Assembly (NCBI GenBank): GCA_944386225.1
Contig: CALXAH010000016.1
Location: 1 to 64,000, forward strand
Direction: 5' to 3'
Length of the DNA stretch: 64,000 bases
Source of the DNA: an uncultured Gemmiger sp.
Lineage (GTDB): Bacteria; Bacillota; Clostridia; Oscillospirales; Ruminococcaceae
Shown here: piece by piece, positions 54,585-63,676 of the stretch
How the letters are laid out: each line of letters opens with the position of its first letter
Position numbering within the stretch: position 1 is the stretch's first letter
Program-made: the position numbers and the translations under genes
The notes under the pieces: model-generated
Told to the model about the DNA's origin: nothing
Seen by the model: only the letters and a program-made list of their open reading frames with translations
The model's database searches: none

Positions 54585-54590
54585 TATAAT
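54585..54590 (+). promoter_or_regulatory. Extended -10 promoter of the aldose epimerase gene
   Basis: TGGTATAAT (54582-54590) is an extended -10 element. A recognisable -35 is missing. The ATG follows 60 nt later. Confidence 0.55.
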
Positions 54591-54650
54591 GCTGGAAGAT
54601 ACAAAATACAGCCGCCTGCAAGGATGCGGGCGGGGAAGGGAAGTCGCATT

Positions 54651-55700
54651 ATGGCAGTTACCATCACACCGTACGGCAAAACCGCCGACGGGCTGGAAGT
54701 CCGGCAGGTTGTTCTGGAGAACGGCCCCTACGAGCTGCGGGCTCTGACCTACGGCGCCACCATCACCCATCTGTTTGTCCCCGGCCGGGACGGGCGGAAA
54801 CTGGACGTGCTGCTGGGCTACAGCCGTCTGCAGGATTATGAAAAGGGCACCGCCTATCTGGGCGCACTGGTGGGCCGCAACGCCAACCGCATCGCCGATG
54901 CCTCCATCACCATCGACGGGCAGGTCTGGCCGCTGGTGGCCAACGAGGGCACCAAGCAGCTGCACGGCGGCCCCGGCGGTTTCGCGCGCCGTGTCTTTGA
55001 AGCCAAACCCGAAGGGGACAGCGCCGTCCGCTTTATTCTGGACAGTGCCGACGGCGATCAGGGCTACCCGGGCGCGGTGCACCTGGAGGCGGTATACTCC
55101 CTGTCCGCCGACGGTGCGGTGACCCTGGACTATACGGCTACCACCACCAAGCCCACCCTGGTGAACATCACCAACCACAGCTACTTCAATCTGGCCGGCC
55201 ACGACGCGGGCATGGATGCGCTGCTGAACCATACCCTGTGGCTGGATGCTCCGTCCTTTACCCCCTCCGATGCTGCTTCCATCCCTACCGGGGAGATCCG
55301 GCCGGTGGCGGGTACCGCCTTTGATTTCACCACCCCCAAGACTCTGGGCCGGGATATCGAGGCGGACGATCTGCAGCTGCACCAGGCGGGCGGCTATGAC
55401 CACAACTGGGTGCTGGCGGGCAGCGGCATGCGCACGGTGGCCCGGCTGACCAGCCCGGACAGCGGCGTCTGGATGGAGATGGACACCACCCAGCCGGGCG
55501 TGCAGGTCTACGCCGGCAACTACCTGGCGGGCGGCCCGGACTCCAAGAACGGCGCACCCTATGAAAAGCGGGGCGGCATCGCGCTGGAGACCCAGTATTT
55601 CCCCGATTGCATCCATCACGAAGGCTTTGGCGACCCGGTGCTGCGTCCGGGCCAGACCTACCGGCAGACCACCGTGTACCGTTTCGGCCGGGAGGACTGA
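54651..55700 (+). CDS. galM: Aldose 1-epimerase (galactose mutarotase)
   Basis: The 349-residue enzyme has the family motifs: YGATITHLFVPGRDG, GRNANRIADASI, NEGTKQLHGGPGGF (His) and ITNHSYFNLAGHD (His). The final catalytic Glu lies in GIALETQYFPDC. It interconverts alpha and beta anomers of galactose or glucose in the cytoplasm. GGGAAGGGAAG lies before the ATG. It stands alone, with its own promoter and no sugar kinase nearby. Confidence 0.94.
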   Translation: MAVTITPYGKTADGLEVRQVVLENGPYELRALTYGATITHLFVPGRDGRKLDVLLGYSRLQDYEKGTAYLGALVGRNANRIADASITIDGQVWPLVANEGTKQLHGGPGGFARRVFEAKPEGDSAVRFILDSADGDQGYPGAVHLEAVYSLSADGAVTLDYTATTTKPTLVNITNHSYFNLAGHDAGMDALLNHTLWLDAPSFTPSDAASIPTGEIRPVAGTAFDFTTPKTLGRDIEADDLQLHQAGGYDHNWVLAGSGMRTVARLTSPDSGVWMEMDTTQPGVQVYAGNYLAGGPDSKNGAPYEKRGGIALETQYFPDCIHHEGFGDPVLRPGQTYRQTTVYRFGRED

Positions 55701-55746
55701 TCGGCCCGTTTTGTGCGGAATTTGTGCATATGCGCAGTTTTGTGCC

Positions 55747-55775
55747 TTGGTTAACCTGTCAGGTTGTAGTATACT
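55747..55775 (+). promoter_or_regulatory. Promoter with palindromic operator in the spacer, aconitase-X operon
   Basis: TTGGTT (55747-55752), a 17-nt spacer and TATACT (55770-55775) form a promoter. The spacer starts with the perfect palindrome AACCTG-T-CAGGTT (55753-55765), well placed for a repressor or a MerR-like activator. TTTGTGC also occurs three times just upstream (55710, 55721, 55739). No regulator gene is adjacent. Confidence 0.7.
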
Positions 55776-55853
55776 TAACAATAGTGTGCCTGCCCACCGC
55801 GGGCAGACGACTGCCGCCGGGTATCCGGCAGAAGTGAGGAGAGATACATACCT

Positions 55854-57125
55854 ATGATTCTGACAAAGGAGCAGCAAGCCCTGCTGGACGGCGCGCAGGG
55901 CGAAACCATGGCCAAGGTCGTCAAGACCCTGGTCATGTACGGTGAAGCCTTCGGGGCCGAGCGCATGGTGCCGGTCACCAGCAAGTACGGCCATACCGTG
56001 ATCAGCTTCGGCATCGGCGTGATGAAGCCGGTGTACGAACTGTACGACCAGTTGCTGGCCGCCGGTGCGGTGAGCAAGCAGCCCTTTTCCGCCGACCCCC
56101 GCCCGCTGGACAAGAACATCCCCTCGTCCTTTTTGCAGGATGTGGTGTTCAAGTTCATGTACAGCCAGCAGGACCGCTATGAGGATCAGCTGCGCAAGCT
56201 GGGCCTGATGGACGACAACGCCTATACCTGCGCCTGCTATCTGCCCCAGGCGGGCAACGTGCCCCAGCGGGGCGAGGTGCTTTCCTGGGCCGAGTCCTCC
56301 GCCGTGGTCTACGCCAACAGCGTGCTGGGCGCCCGCTGCAACCGCAATTCCGGCATCATCGAACTGATGGGCTCCATCGCGGGCTTTGTGCCGGAGTTCG
56401 GCCTGCTGACCGACGACGGCCGCAAGGCGGACTGGGTGGTGGAACTGCGCACCAGCCGTCTGCCGGACGCGCAGCTGCTGGGCTCCGCCGTGGGCATGAA
56501 GGTGATGGAAAAGGTTCCCTATGTGAAGGGCCTGGACAAGTGGCTGGGTACCGAACTGACCGAGGATGCCTGCGCTTATCTGAAAGACTTCGGCGCGGCG
56601 GCTGCCTCCAACGGTTCGGTGGGCCTGTACCACATTGATCACCTGACCCCGGAGGCGGTGGACGCGGGCGAGAGCCTGGTGCGGGAGAACGCCCCGGTCT
56701 ACGTGGTGGACGACGCGGAGCTGGCGCGCATCAAGAACGGCTATCCCTGCATCTGGAAAGATCTGAACGCCACCCCGAAACTCTGCTTTATGGGCTGCCC
56801 CCACATGACCCTGAGCCAGCTGAAGGACTGGACCGTCCGGGTGGAGGAAGGCCTTGCCGCCGCCGGCAACAAGAAGGTCGTGATCCCCACCGTTTTCACC
56901 ACCGCCCCCGGCGTGGCGAAGGAATTCCGCCAGACTGAGTACGCCGCCCGTCTGGAAGCCACCGGCGTGGTGCTCAGTACCATCTGCCCGCTCATGTACA
57001 TGAACAACCCTCTGTCCAAAAAGATGCCGGTCATCACCTCCTCCAACAAGCTGCGTACCTATACCAGCGCCCGGTTCTATTCCGATGAGGAGATCCTGGC
57101 CAAGATCACGAGGGAGGGCAAGTAA
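55854..57125 (+). CDS. Aconitase-X large (catalytic) subunit
   Basis: The 423-residue protein matches the AcnX/DUF521 large subunit. Signs include LTKEQQALLDGAQGE at the N terminus, LSWAESSAVVYANSVLGARCNRN, and the Cys residues of the expected Fe-S site (C in LGARCNRN, FMGCPHMTL and VLSTICPLMY). AcnX enzymes are Fe-S dehydratases; characterised ones act on cis-3-hydroxy-L-proline or, in archaea, phosphomevalonate. The small subunit is encoded directly downstream. No proline or mevalonate genes lie beside it, but an enoate-type reductase does, so the substrate may differ. Confidence 0.9.
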   Translation: MILTKEQQALLDGAQGETMAKVVKTLVMYGEAFGAERMVPVTSKYGHTVISFGIGVMKPVYELYDQLLAAGAVSKQPFSADPRPLDKNIPSSFLQDVVFKFMYSQQDRYEDQLRKLGLMDDNAYTCACYLPQAGNVPQRGEVLSWAESSAVVYANSVLGARCNRNSGIIELMGSIAGFVPEFGLLTDDGRKADWVVELRTSRLPDAQLLGSAVGMKVMEKVPYVKGLDKWLGTELTEDACAYLKDFGAAAASNGSVGLYHIDHLTPEAVDAGESLVRENAPVYVVDDAELARIKNGYPCIWKDLNATPKLCFMGCPHMTLSQLKDWTVRVEEGLAAAGNKKVVIPTVFTTAPGVAKEFRQTEYAARLEATGVVLSTICPLMYMNNPLSKKMPVITSSNKLRTYTSARFYSDEEILAKITREGK

Positions 57126-57126
57126 G

Positions 57127-57570
57127 ATGAGCAAAACCTTTCAGGGCCGGGTTGTAACCCCCGGCGAAACTACCGCGCCCGCGCTGGTATCCCACGGCGG
57201 GTTCAACACCCTGGCCAGCTACCAGATGGCGCTGATGTTCGGGGACAAGCAGGTCAAATGCGGCGACCAGAACAACCCCGACCTGTACAAAAAGCCGATG
57301 ATCGGCAAGGCGCTCTGCCTGCCGGAAACCATCGGCTCCACCACCGGCGGTATGGTGCTGTATACCGCCTGCGCCATGGGCAAGCAGCCCGCCTGCCTGC
57401 TGTTCTCCAAACCCATCGACTCGCTGGCTGCCTCCGGGGCGATTCTGGCCGCGAACTGGACCGACGCCTCCATGCCGGTGGTGGACAGCCTGGGCGAGGA
57501 GTTCCTGCAGTATGTGCAGGACGGCATGACCGTAACCGTTGGCCCGGAAGGCCGGGTAACAGTGGAATAA
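57127..57570 (+). CDS. Aconitase-X small subunit (swivel domain, DUF126)
   Basis: The 147-residue protein has the DUF126 swivel-domain features: GRVVTPGETTAPALVSHGGFN, the loop LCLPETIGSTTGGMVLY, and IDSLAASGAILAANW. In AcnX heterodimers this subunit closes the active site, and the Ser of the GST loop helps bind the substrate. It starts one base after the large-subunit stop, so the two are made in equal amounts. Confidence 0.9.
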   Translation: MSKTFQGRVVTPGETTAPALVSHGGFNTLASYQMALMFGDKQVKCGDQNNPDLYKKPMIGKALCLPETIGSTTGGMVLYTACAMGKQPACLLFSKPIDSLAASGAILAANWTDASMPVVDSLGEEFLQYVQDGMTVTVGPEGRVTVE

Positions 57571-57589
57571 ACAGAAAAGGAGCGAATCC

Positions 57590-59644
57590 ATGAAACAGGA
57601 GTACGAGGCTCTGTTTACGCCCTGGAAGATCGGCAATGTGGAGATCAAGAACCGCATTGTGCTGTGCTCTATGGGCGGAACCTCCATCTTCGGCTGGATG
57701 GAACCCAACCATTTTGATAAGGAAGCTGCCAATTTCCTGTTGGAGCGGGCCCGCAACAACGTGGGCCTGATCCTGCCGGGCATTGCCCCTATCCGGGACC
57801 CGATGGGCGGGCGCTGGCTGTACCAGAATCCGGGCAAGTTCAAGGAACTGAAGGAGTTCATGACCGAGTTCCACAAGACCGGCGCCAAGCTGTTCATCCA
57901 GATCACCGCAGGCTTCGGCCGTGCGATGGCGGTCAATGACCTGATGGTCAAGATGACCAAGAACAAGGTGCTGGGCACCCTGGGCAAGCCCATCTTTGAT
58001 ATGGACTTCATCCTGGGCAGCGCCTCCGCCACCCCCAACCGCTGGGCGGACGGGGTCATGTCCCGTCCCTACACCGTGGAGGAGATCCACGAGATCATTG
58101 ATGCCTTTGCCAAGACCGCTCGCCTGTGCCAGGCTGCCGGTGTGGACGGCATCGAGGTGCACGCGGTTCACGAGGGCTATACCCTGGACCAGTTTGCCAC
58201 CAAGTACACCAACCAGCGTACCGACGAGTACGGCGGCAGCTTTGAAAACCGCTACCGCTTCGCCGCTGAGATCGTGCAGGCCATCAAAAAGACCTGCGGC
58301 AAGGATTTCCCGGTATCGGTGCGGTACTCGGTAGTTTCCAAGACCAAGGGCTTCCGCCAGGGCGCGCTGCCGGAAGAGGTAGACTTTGTGGAGGTCGGCC
58401 GTGATATGGCCGAGTCGGAGAAGGCCGCCCGTTTCCTGCAGGAGGCCGGCTACGATATGCTCAACTGCGACAACGGGACCTACGATTCCTGGTACTGGGC
58501 GCATCCGCCCGCATACATGCCCCTCAACTGCAACCTGGAGTATGTAAAGCATATCAAAAAGTTTGTGGACATCCCGGTGGTCTGCGCCGGCCGCATGACC
58601 CCCGAGGACGGCGCGGCGGCTGTCCAGGCCGGCGAGATCGACGGCGTGGGTGTGGCCCGGCAGTTCCTCACCGATCCGGCCTGGGTCACTAAACTTATGG
58701 AGGACAGGGAAGAGGACATCAAGCCCTGCATCTGCTGCCACAACGCCTGCTTCACCATGGCCCGCTACGAGGGTTCGGCCAACGACCAGGATCTGATGGA
58801 CGCGATCCATATGGCCCGCTGCGCGCTGACCCCCCAGACCATGCAGAGCAAAAAATACCGCATCGTCAAGACCGATAAGCCCAAGCAGATTGCGGTGATC
58901 GGCGGCGGTATCGGCGGTATGGAGAGCGCCCTGCTGCTGGCGGCCCGGGGCCATCAGGTGGATCTGTACGAAAAGACCGACCGTCTGGGCGGCGTGTTCA
59001 TCGAGGCGGCCGCGCCTTCCTATAAAGAGAAGGACCGCCAGCTGATCGACTGGTACCGCCGGAAGATTGAGCAAAGCTCCGTGACGGTGCATCTGAACAC
59101 CGAGGTCACCGATCTGAAGTCCCTGAACGCCGACGAGATCGTGGTGGCCACCGGCTCCAAGCCCCGCAAGCCGTCCATCCCGGGCATCGAGAACGCCATG
59201 GAGGCGATTGAGTACCTGGACGGCAAGGAAACCGGCGAGCGCGTGGTGATCGTGGGCGGCGGCCTGACCGGCTGCGAGATCGCCTACGACCTGCTGCTCA
59301 AGGGCAAACAGCCCGCCATCGTGGAGATGAAGAACGACCTGATCGCCGTGCGCGGCGTCTGCCTGGCCAACTCTTCCTTCCTGCGGGAGACCTTTGCCCT
59401 GCACAAGACCCCCGTCTATCTGGAAACCGGCGTACAGGCCATCCGGCCCGACGGCGTGACTCTGAAGGACAAGACCGGCAAGACCTTCGACGTGCCCTGC
59501 GACACGGTGATCCTGTCGGTAGGCTATGAGCCCAAGCCCCTGGCTGCTGCCTCCCGCCATGTCCACATTGTGGGCGATGCCGAAAAGGTGGGCAACCTGC
59601 GTACCGTGATCTGGCGCGCCTGGGACGTGTGCATGAAGCTGTGA
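57590..59644 (+). CDS. NADH:flavin oxidoreductase / 2-enoate reductase-type flavoprotein
   Basis: The 684-residue protein has an FMN barrel of the old yellow enzyme class (about 1-380, with HAVHEGYTLDQF and TNQRTDEYGGSFENRYRF). A 4Fe-4S site follows (CICCHNACF plus a later Cys in MARCAL). The C-terminal FAD/NAD module (from about 425) has IAVIGGGIGGMESALLLAARG and VIVGGGLTGCEIAYDLL. The architecture is that of 2-enoate reductases and bile-acid BaiCD/BaiH enzymes; the HEGY spelling recalls the latter (from memory). It reduces an activated C=C bond or the reverse. It lies 19 nt after the AcnX small subunit. Confidence 0.92.
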   Translation: MKQEYEALFTPWKIGNVEIKNRIVLCSMGGTSIFGWMEPNHFDKEAANFLLERARNNVGLILPGIAPIRDPMGGRWLYQNPGKFKELKEFMTEFHKTGAKLFIQITAGFGRAMAVNDLMVKMTKNKVLGTLGKPIFDMDFILGSASATPNRWADGVMSRPYTVEEIHEIIDAFAKTARLCQAAGVDGIEVHAVHEGYTLDQFATKYTNQRTDEYGGSFENRYRFAAEIVQAIKKTCGKDFPVSVRYSVVSKTKGFRQGALPEEVDFVEVGRDMAESEKAARFLQEAGYDMLNCDNGTYDSWYWAHPPAYMPLNCNLEYVKHIKKFVDIPVVCAGRMTPEDGAAAVQAGEIDGVGVARQFLTDPAWVTKLMEDREEDIKPCICCHNACFTMARYEGSANDQDLMDAIHMARCALTPQTMQSKKYRIVKTDKPKQIAVIGGGIGGMESALLLAARGHQVDLYEKTDRLGGVFIEAAAPSYKEKDRQLIDWYRRKIEQSSVTVHLNTEVTDLKSLNADEIVVATGSKPRKPSIPGIENAMEAIEYLDGKETGERVVIVGGGLTGCEIAYDLLLKGKQPAIVEMKNDLIAVRGVCLANSSFLRETFALHKTPVYLETGVQAIRPDGVTLKDKTGKTFDVPCDTVILSVGYEPKPLAAASRHVHIVGDAEKVGNLRTVIWRAWDVCMKL

Positions 59645-59662
59645 CCGTCTGTTGAGTTCCCC

Positions 59663-59691
59663 GGCCCGGCGCTTTGGCGCCGGGCCTTTGG
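59663..59691 (+). terminator. Hairpin after the enoate reductase gene
   Basis: GGCCCGGCGC (59663-59672) pairs with GCGCCGGGCC (59677-59686), followed by TTTGG. With a short T-run it may be only a partial terminator before the transporter gene. Confidence 0.65.
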
Positions 59692-59713
59692 TCTGTGAAA
59701 ACGAGGATTTTCC

Positions 59714-60880
59714 ATGTATACCCTGTTGTTGGTCCTTATCTATCTTGTGTTTATCAGCCTGGGCCTGCCGGACTCCCTGCTGGGATCCGCCTGGCCCACC
59801 ATGCGGGCTGCCTTCGGTATGCCGCTTTCCTCTGCCGGTATCATCTCCATGATTATCGCGGGCGGTACCATCTGCTCCAGCCTTGCCTCCGAGCGGCTTA
59901 TCCGCCGGTTTACCACCCGCTGGGTCACGGTGGTAAGCGTGTTCCTCACCGCCATTGCCCTGAACGGCTTCTCCCTGGCCACCCGCTTCTGGATGCTCTG
60001 CCTCTGGGCGATTCCCTACGGGCTGGGCGCAGGCTGCATCGACTCGGCCATGAACAACTATGTGGCCCTGCATTACCGCTCCCGCCATATGAGCTGGCTG
60101 CACTGCTTCTGGGGCGTGGGCACCATCATCAGCCCCTATATCATGAGCTGGTGCATCACCCATTCCCGCTGGAACGACGGCTACCGGGCCGTATCCTTTC
60201 TGCAGTTCGGCATTGCCGCGGTGCTGCTGCTCACCCTGCCGATCTGGAAAATTCACGCCGAGGGCGGCAGCGAGAGCAGCGCAGACGCACCGCTGGGGGT
60301 GCGGGGTGCCCTGAAAATCCAGGGTGCGCCCACCCTGTTCGCGGGCTTCTTTGCCTACTGCGCCGGGGAAGCCACCGCCATGCTCTGGGCCAGCAGCTAT
60401 CTGGTGGGTACCCGGGGCATGGCCGAGGACCGGGCCGCGGCCTGCGGGGCGCTCTTTTTCATCGGCATCACGGCAGGGCGGTTTGCCGCCGGCTTCATCG
60501 CCGACCGTCTGGGCGACCATCGGATGATCCGCCTGGGGGCAGCAGTGGCCGCGGTGGGAATCATCTGCATGGCCCTTCCGGTGCAGGCGGAGTTCCCGGC
60601 ACTGGCAGGTCTGGTGATCTTCGGCCTTGGCTGCGCACCTGTTTATCCCAGCATCATCCACGCCACCCCCGCCAACTTCGGGGCCCGCAATTCCCAGGCG
60701 ATTATCGGTATGCAGATGGCCAGCGCCTATGTGGGTTCCACCTTCATGCCGCCCCTGTTCGGCCTGATCGCCAACCGGGCGGGCCTTGCCTGGATGCCGC
60801 TGTTCCTGGCTGTGTTCCTGGTGCTGATGATCACCATGATCGAGCGCACCTTCCGTACCGTGGCCTCCCGCAAACCTTAA
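59714..60880 (+). CDS. MFS transporter
   Basis: The 388-residue protein has twelve predicted membrane segments. MFS-type loops include SERLIRRFTTRWVTVVS between helices 2 and 3 and ADRLGDHRMIRLGA between helices 8 and 9. It resembles the FucP/sugar-MFS-like group in length and in the motif GLGAGCIDSAMNNYVALHY. It follows the enoate reductase by 69 nt and probably imports the substrate of, or exports the product from, the AcnX-reductase route. Confidence 0.87.
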   Translation: MYTLLLVLIYLVFISLGLPDSLLGSAWPTMRAAFGMPLSSAGIISMIIAGGTICSSLASERLIRRFTTRWVTVVSVFLTAIALNGFSLATRFWMLCLWAIPYGLGAGCIDSAMNNYVALHYRSRHMSWLHCFWGVGTIISPYIMSWCITHSRWNDGYRAVSFLQFGIAAVLLLTLPIWKIHAEGGSESSADAPLGVRGALKIQGAPTLFAGFFAYCAGEATAMLWASSYLVGTRGMAEDRAAACGALFFIGITAGRFAAGFIADRLGDHRMIRLGAAVAAVGIICMALPVQAEFPALAGLVIFGLGCAPVYPSIIHATPANFGARNSQAIIGMQMASAYVGSTFMPPLFGLIANRAGLAWMPLFLAVFLVLMITMIERTFRTVASRKP

Positions 60881-60894
60881 ATTGATTTATACCC

Positions 60895-60940
60895 AAACGC
60901 CATGTATCTGTGCTTACAGGTGCATGGCGTTTATTTGTTT
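60895..60940 (+). terminator. Terminator of the aconitase-X operon
   Basis: AAACGCCATG (60895-60904) pairs with CATGGCGTTT (60923-60932), followed by ATTTGTTT. Confidence 0.85.
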
Positions 60941-61116
60941 GCGTTCTGCCACCGTTACGCCGGCTTCGCCCTCGCTCAATGAAATTTTACTTTCACGAAA
61001 ACCGCATCGGAAATATAACTTTCACTTTACATAAACATGATAGCTGACCGTCTCCGTTTTTCGTAAGATAAACCTGTGGAAACAAATCCCTGTCAAGCGA
61101 AACGGAGGAAAGAAAA

Positions 61117-61959
61117 ATGGATGCCTTTCAAAACAAACAGGTCTCTCAATCCCAGAAACTGATGGTCTTTGTGCTGACCATGTCCCTGTACGGTCTTGCC
61201 ACCCTGTTCACCGAGCTGATCCCTAAATTCCAGGTGGGCATTGTGGAATTTTCCGTAGAGTATTTCCTGTTCATCCCCCTGGTGCTGGCGATGCTGTTTG
61301 ACCCCCTGTCCGCCGCGCTGGGCGCTGCTACCGGCGAGCTGGTTTTCAGCGAGATCATGCTGGGCCAGTTCGGTGGCCTGGGTGAACTGGAAAAGTTCCT
61401 CACCGTCACCATCGGCGTCTACATCGCCGGCCGTCTGGTGCGCGATCCCCGCAACACCAAAATGGTGGGTGTGGCTGCGTTTGTCGGCACCGGCGCCCAG
61501 CTGCTGATGGGCACCATCGTGGATATCTGCAAGGTGCAGTTCGCGGTGGAGGACTTTGAAGCGGTGGCCGGCCTGCCCGAAAGCGTCTACGCCACCGAGG
61601 GCTTTGCCTTCCTGAACGACCTGATTTTCTCCGGTATCCTGTTCTGTGTGCTGCCCACCCTGTTCCTGGTGCCCCGCCTGTATGGCAAGATCGAGCCGCT
61701 GCTGGGCATGAACCCCCGCACCAAAGAAACCTCGCTGGGCCTGTTCAGCGCAAAAACGGCGGCAGGCTGTGCCGTTGCCTTCCTGTGCGCGGTCTGCGCC
61801 GAGATGCTGGCCTCCAGCGGATTTGAGCTGATCGACTGGGAAGCCAGCTGGGCGGAAAGCGGAACCGCCATGGCCGTTGGTATGATCGTGGCCGCCGTGG
61901 TCGCCCTTGCGGTACTGATGGTGATGCGCGGCAAAGCCCAGACAGCGAAGGTGAAATAA
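61117..61959 (+). CDS. ECF transporter S-component-like membrane protein
   Basis: The 280-residue polytopic protein (about six membrane segments) starts after GGAGG. It lies 4 nt before an ECF double ATPase, as substrate-binding S components often do. It is longer than usual S components (about 180-220). The segment LFDPLSAALGAATGELVFSE resembles the helix pair of such proteins. No riboswitch was recognised in the 230-nt leader. Only a repeated ACTTTCAC near 60990-61025 stands out, so the vitamin or ion carried is not indicated. Confidence 0.78.
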   Translation: MDAFQNKQVSQSQKLMVFVLTMSLYGLATLFTELIPKFQVGIVEFSVEYFLFIPLVLAMLFDPLSAALGAATGELVFSEIMLGQFGGLGELEKFLTVTIGVYIAGRLVRDPRNTKMVGVAAFVGTGAQLLMGTIVDICKVQFAVEDFEAVAGLPESVYATEGFAFLNDLIFSGILFCVLPTLFLVPRLYGKIEPLLGMNPRTKETSLGLFSAKTAAGCAVAFLCAVCAEMLASSGFELIDWEASWAESGTAMAVGMIVAAVVALAVLMVMRGKAQTAKVK

Positions 61960-61963
61960 CAAT

Positions 61964-63676
61964 ATGGCATCCATCAAGATTGAGAATCTGAGCTACACCT
62001 ATCCCGGTGCGGACAGGCCTGTGCTGGATCACGTCGATCTTGAAATCATGCCCGGAGATTTTCTCGCAATCGTCGGCAACAACGGTTGCGGGAAATCTAC
62101 GTTGTGCAAGGTTTTGAACGGACTGATCCCGCATTTCATCTCCGGCGATTTTCAGGGCCGTGTGCTGATCGACGGCCAGGACACCCGCCAGGCCGACGTG
62201 GGCGTTCTGGCACGCAAGGTCGGCTATGTGTACCAGGACTTTGAAAATCAGATCGTGCGCCCCACCGTGCTGGACGACGCCTCTTATGCCTGCCTGAACT
62301 ACGGCATGGCGGATTATCAGGCGCGGGGCCGTCAGGCTCTGGCCCAGTGCGGGCTGCAGAACCGGGAAAATGAGTATATCTGGCAGCTTTCCGGCGGGCA
62401 GACCCATCTGCTGGCGCTGGCCGGGGCGGTGGCGCTGGGGCCGGATATCCTGATCCTGGACGAACCCATTGCCCAGCTGGACCCGGGCCATGCGGACCGC
62501 ATCTATGGCGTTTTGCGGGAGCTGAATGAAAAATACAACAAAACCATCCTGGTGATCGAGCATCACACCGAGTACATCGCCGATTACTGCAAACACGTCC
62601 TGCTGCTGCGGGACGGGCGCGCGGCCTGGTATCTGCCGGTGCGGCAGGCGCTGAGCCGGGTGGAGGAGCTGCAGGCCAGCAACATCTTCCCGCCGCAGGT
62701 CACCCTGGCGGCCCATGCGCTGCAGGCCAAAGGTTTGCTCCCTGCCGGGGGCGAACTGCCCACCACCATCGGGGAAGGGCAGCAGGCGTTCCGGTCGATC
62801 CCCCGGCCGGAATACCATCGCCCCTGCCCGCCGCCTGCCCGGCAGCCGGGCCAGACGGTGGCGGAATTTCAGGATGTTTCGGTGTCCTACCGCTCGGTCA
62901 AGGGCGAACCCCATACCGTGTTCCATAACCTGAACCTGACCCTGCACAAGGGCGAAAACATTGCCCTGATCGGCTCCAACGGGGCGGGCAAATCCACCCT
63001 GATGAAGCTGCTGGTGGGGCTGCTGCGCCCCACCGGGGGCGAGATCCTACTGGGCGGCCAGTCCCTGAAAGAGCAGAAGCCGGAACAGATCGCCCGCAAA
63101 ATCTCACTGGTGTACCAGAACCCGGAAGAAATGTTCATCAAGGACTCCATCCGGGACGACATCGCCTACGCCATGCAGGTGCGGCAGGTGGAAAACTGGC
63201 AGACCCGTACCGAGGAACTGCTGGCCCGTTTCCGGCTTACCGATCTGGCTGACCGGGATGGCCGCCTGCTTTCGGGCGGGCAGATGCGCCGGGCCAGCCT
63301 GGCGATCGGCATCGCGCTGAATCCGTCGCTCCTGCTGCTGGACGAGCCCACCGCCAACCTGGACATTGCCACCCGCAAGGAGATCCTGCGCACACTGAAC
63401 GACATGAAGGCCGTTACCGAAACGGTCATGATCGCTACCCACGACATGCAGCTGGTCTGCGAATGGGCCGACCGGGTGGTGGTGCTCTGCGGCGGCAGCG
63501 TGGTGGGGGACGGCACCCGGGACGCCGTCTTTGGCGACCGGGCCCTGACCGAGCGGGTCGGCATCCGTCCGCCGGAGATTTTCGCCATGGGCCGCGCAGT
63601 CTGCGAGGAGGCGCTGTGCTACACGGTGCCGGAATTTGTACAGCTTTTCGGGGAGGGAAAGCGCAATGCTGAATAA
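61964..63676 (+). CDS. ECF transporter ATPase, two fused ABC domains
   Basis: The 570-residue protein joins two EcfA-type domains. Domain 1 has Walker A GNNGCGKSTLC, signature LSGGQTHLL and Walker B ILILDEPIAQLD. Domain 2, from about 300, has GSNGAGKSTLM, LSGGQMRRASLA and LLLLDEPTANLD. In ECF systems the two ATPases are usually separate genes (EcfA and EcfA'); fused forms also occur (YkoD type). It overlaps the EcfT gene by 11 nt. Confidence 0.93.
   Translation: MASIKIENLSYTYPGADRPVLDHVDLEIMPGDFLAIVGNNGCGKSTLCKVLNGLIPHFISGDFQGRVLIDGQDTRQADVGVLARKVGYVYQDFENQIVRPTVLDDASYACLNYGMADYQARGRQALAQCGLQNRENEYIWQLSGGQTHLLALAGAVALGPDILILDEPIAQLDPGHADRIYGVLRELNEKYNKTILVIEHHTEYIADYCKHVLLLRDGRAAWYLPVRQALSRVEELQASNIFPPQVTLAAHALQAKGLLPAGGELPTTIGEGQQAFRSIPRPEYHRPCPPPARQPGQTVAEFQDVSVSYRSVKGEPHTVFHNLNLTLHKGENIALIGSNGAGKSTLMKLLVGLLRPTGGEILLGGQSLKEQKPEQIARKISLVYQNPEEMFIKDSIRDDIAYAMQVRQVENWQTRTEELLARFRLTDLADRDGRLLSGGQMRRASLAIGIALNPSLLLLDEPTANLDIATRKEILRTLNDMKAVTETVMIATHDMQLVCEWADRVVVLCGGSVVGDGTRDAVFGDRALTERVGIRPPEIFAMGRAVCEEALCYTVPEFVQLFGEGKRNAE

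Noticed and set aside
54501-57134. Long minus-strand open frame covering the tRNA promoter, galM and AcnX
   Set aside because: It runs through a well-supported promoter and two recognised plus-strand genes. It has no domain signature.
57254-60661. Very long minus-strand open frame (1135 codons) across AcnX, enoate reductase and MFS genes
   Set aside because: It is the antisense of genes with intact catalytic motifs. Its composition is unlike a real protein.
59674-60885. Second plus-strand frame overlapping the MFS gene (403 codons)
   Set aside because: The alternative frame at 59714 gives a clean 12-helix transporter. This one gives Pro/Arg-rich nonsense.
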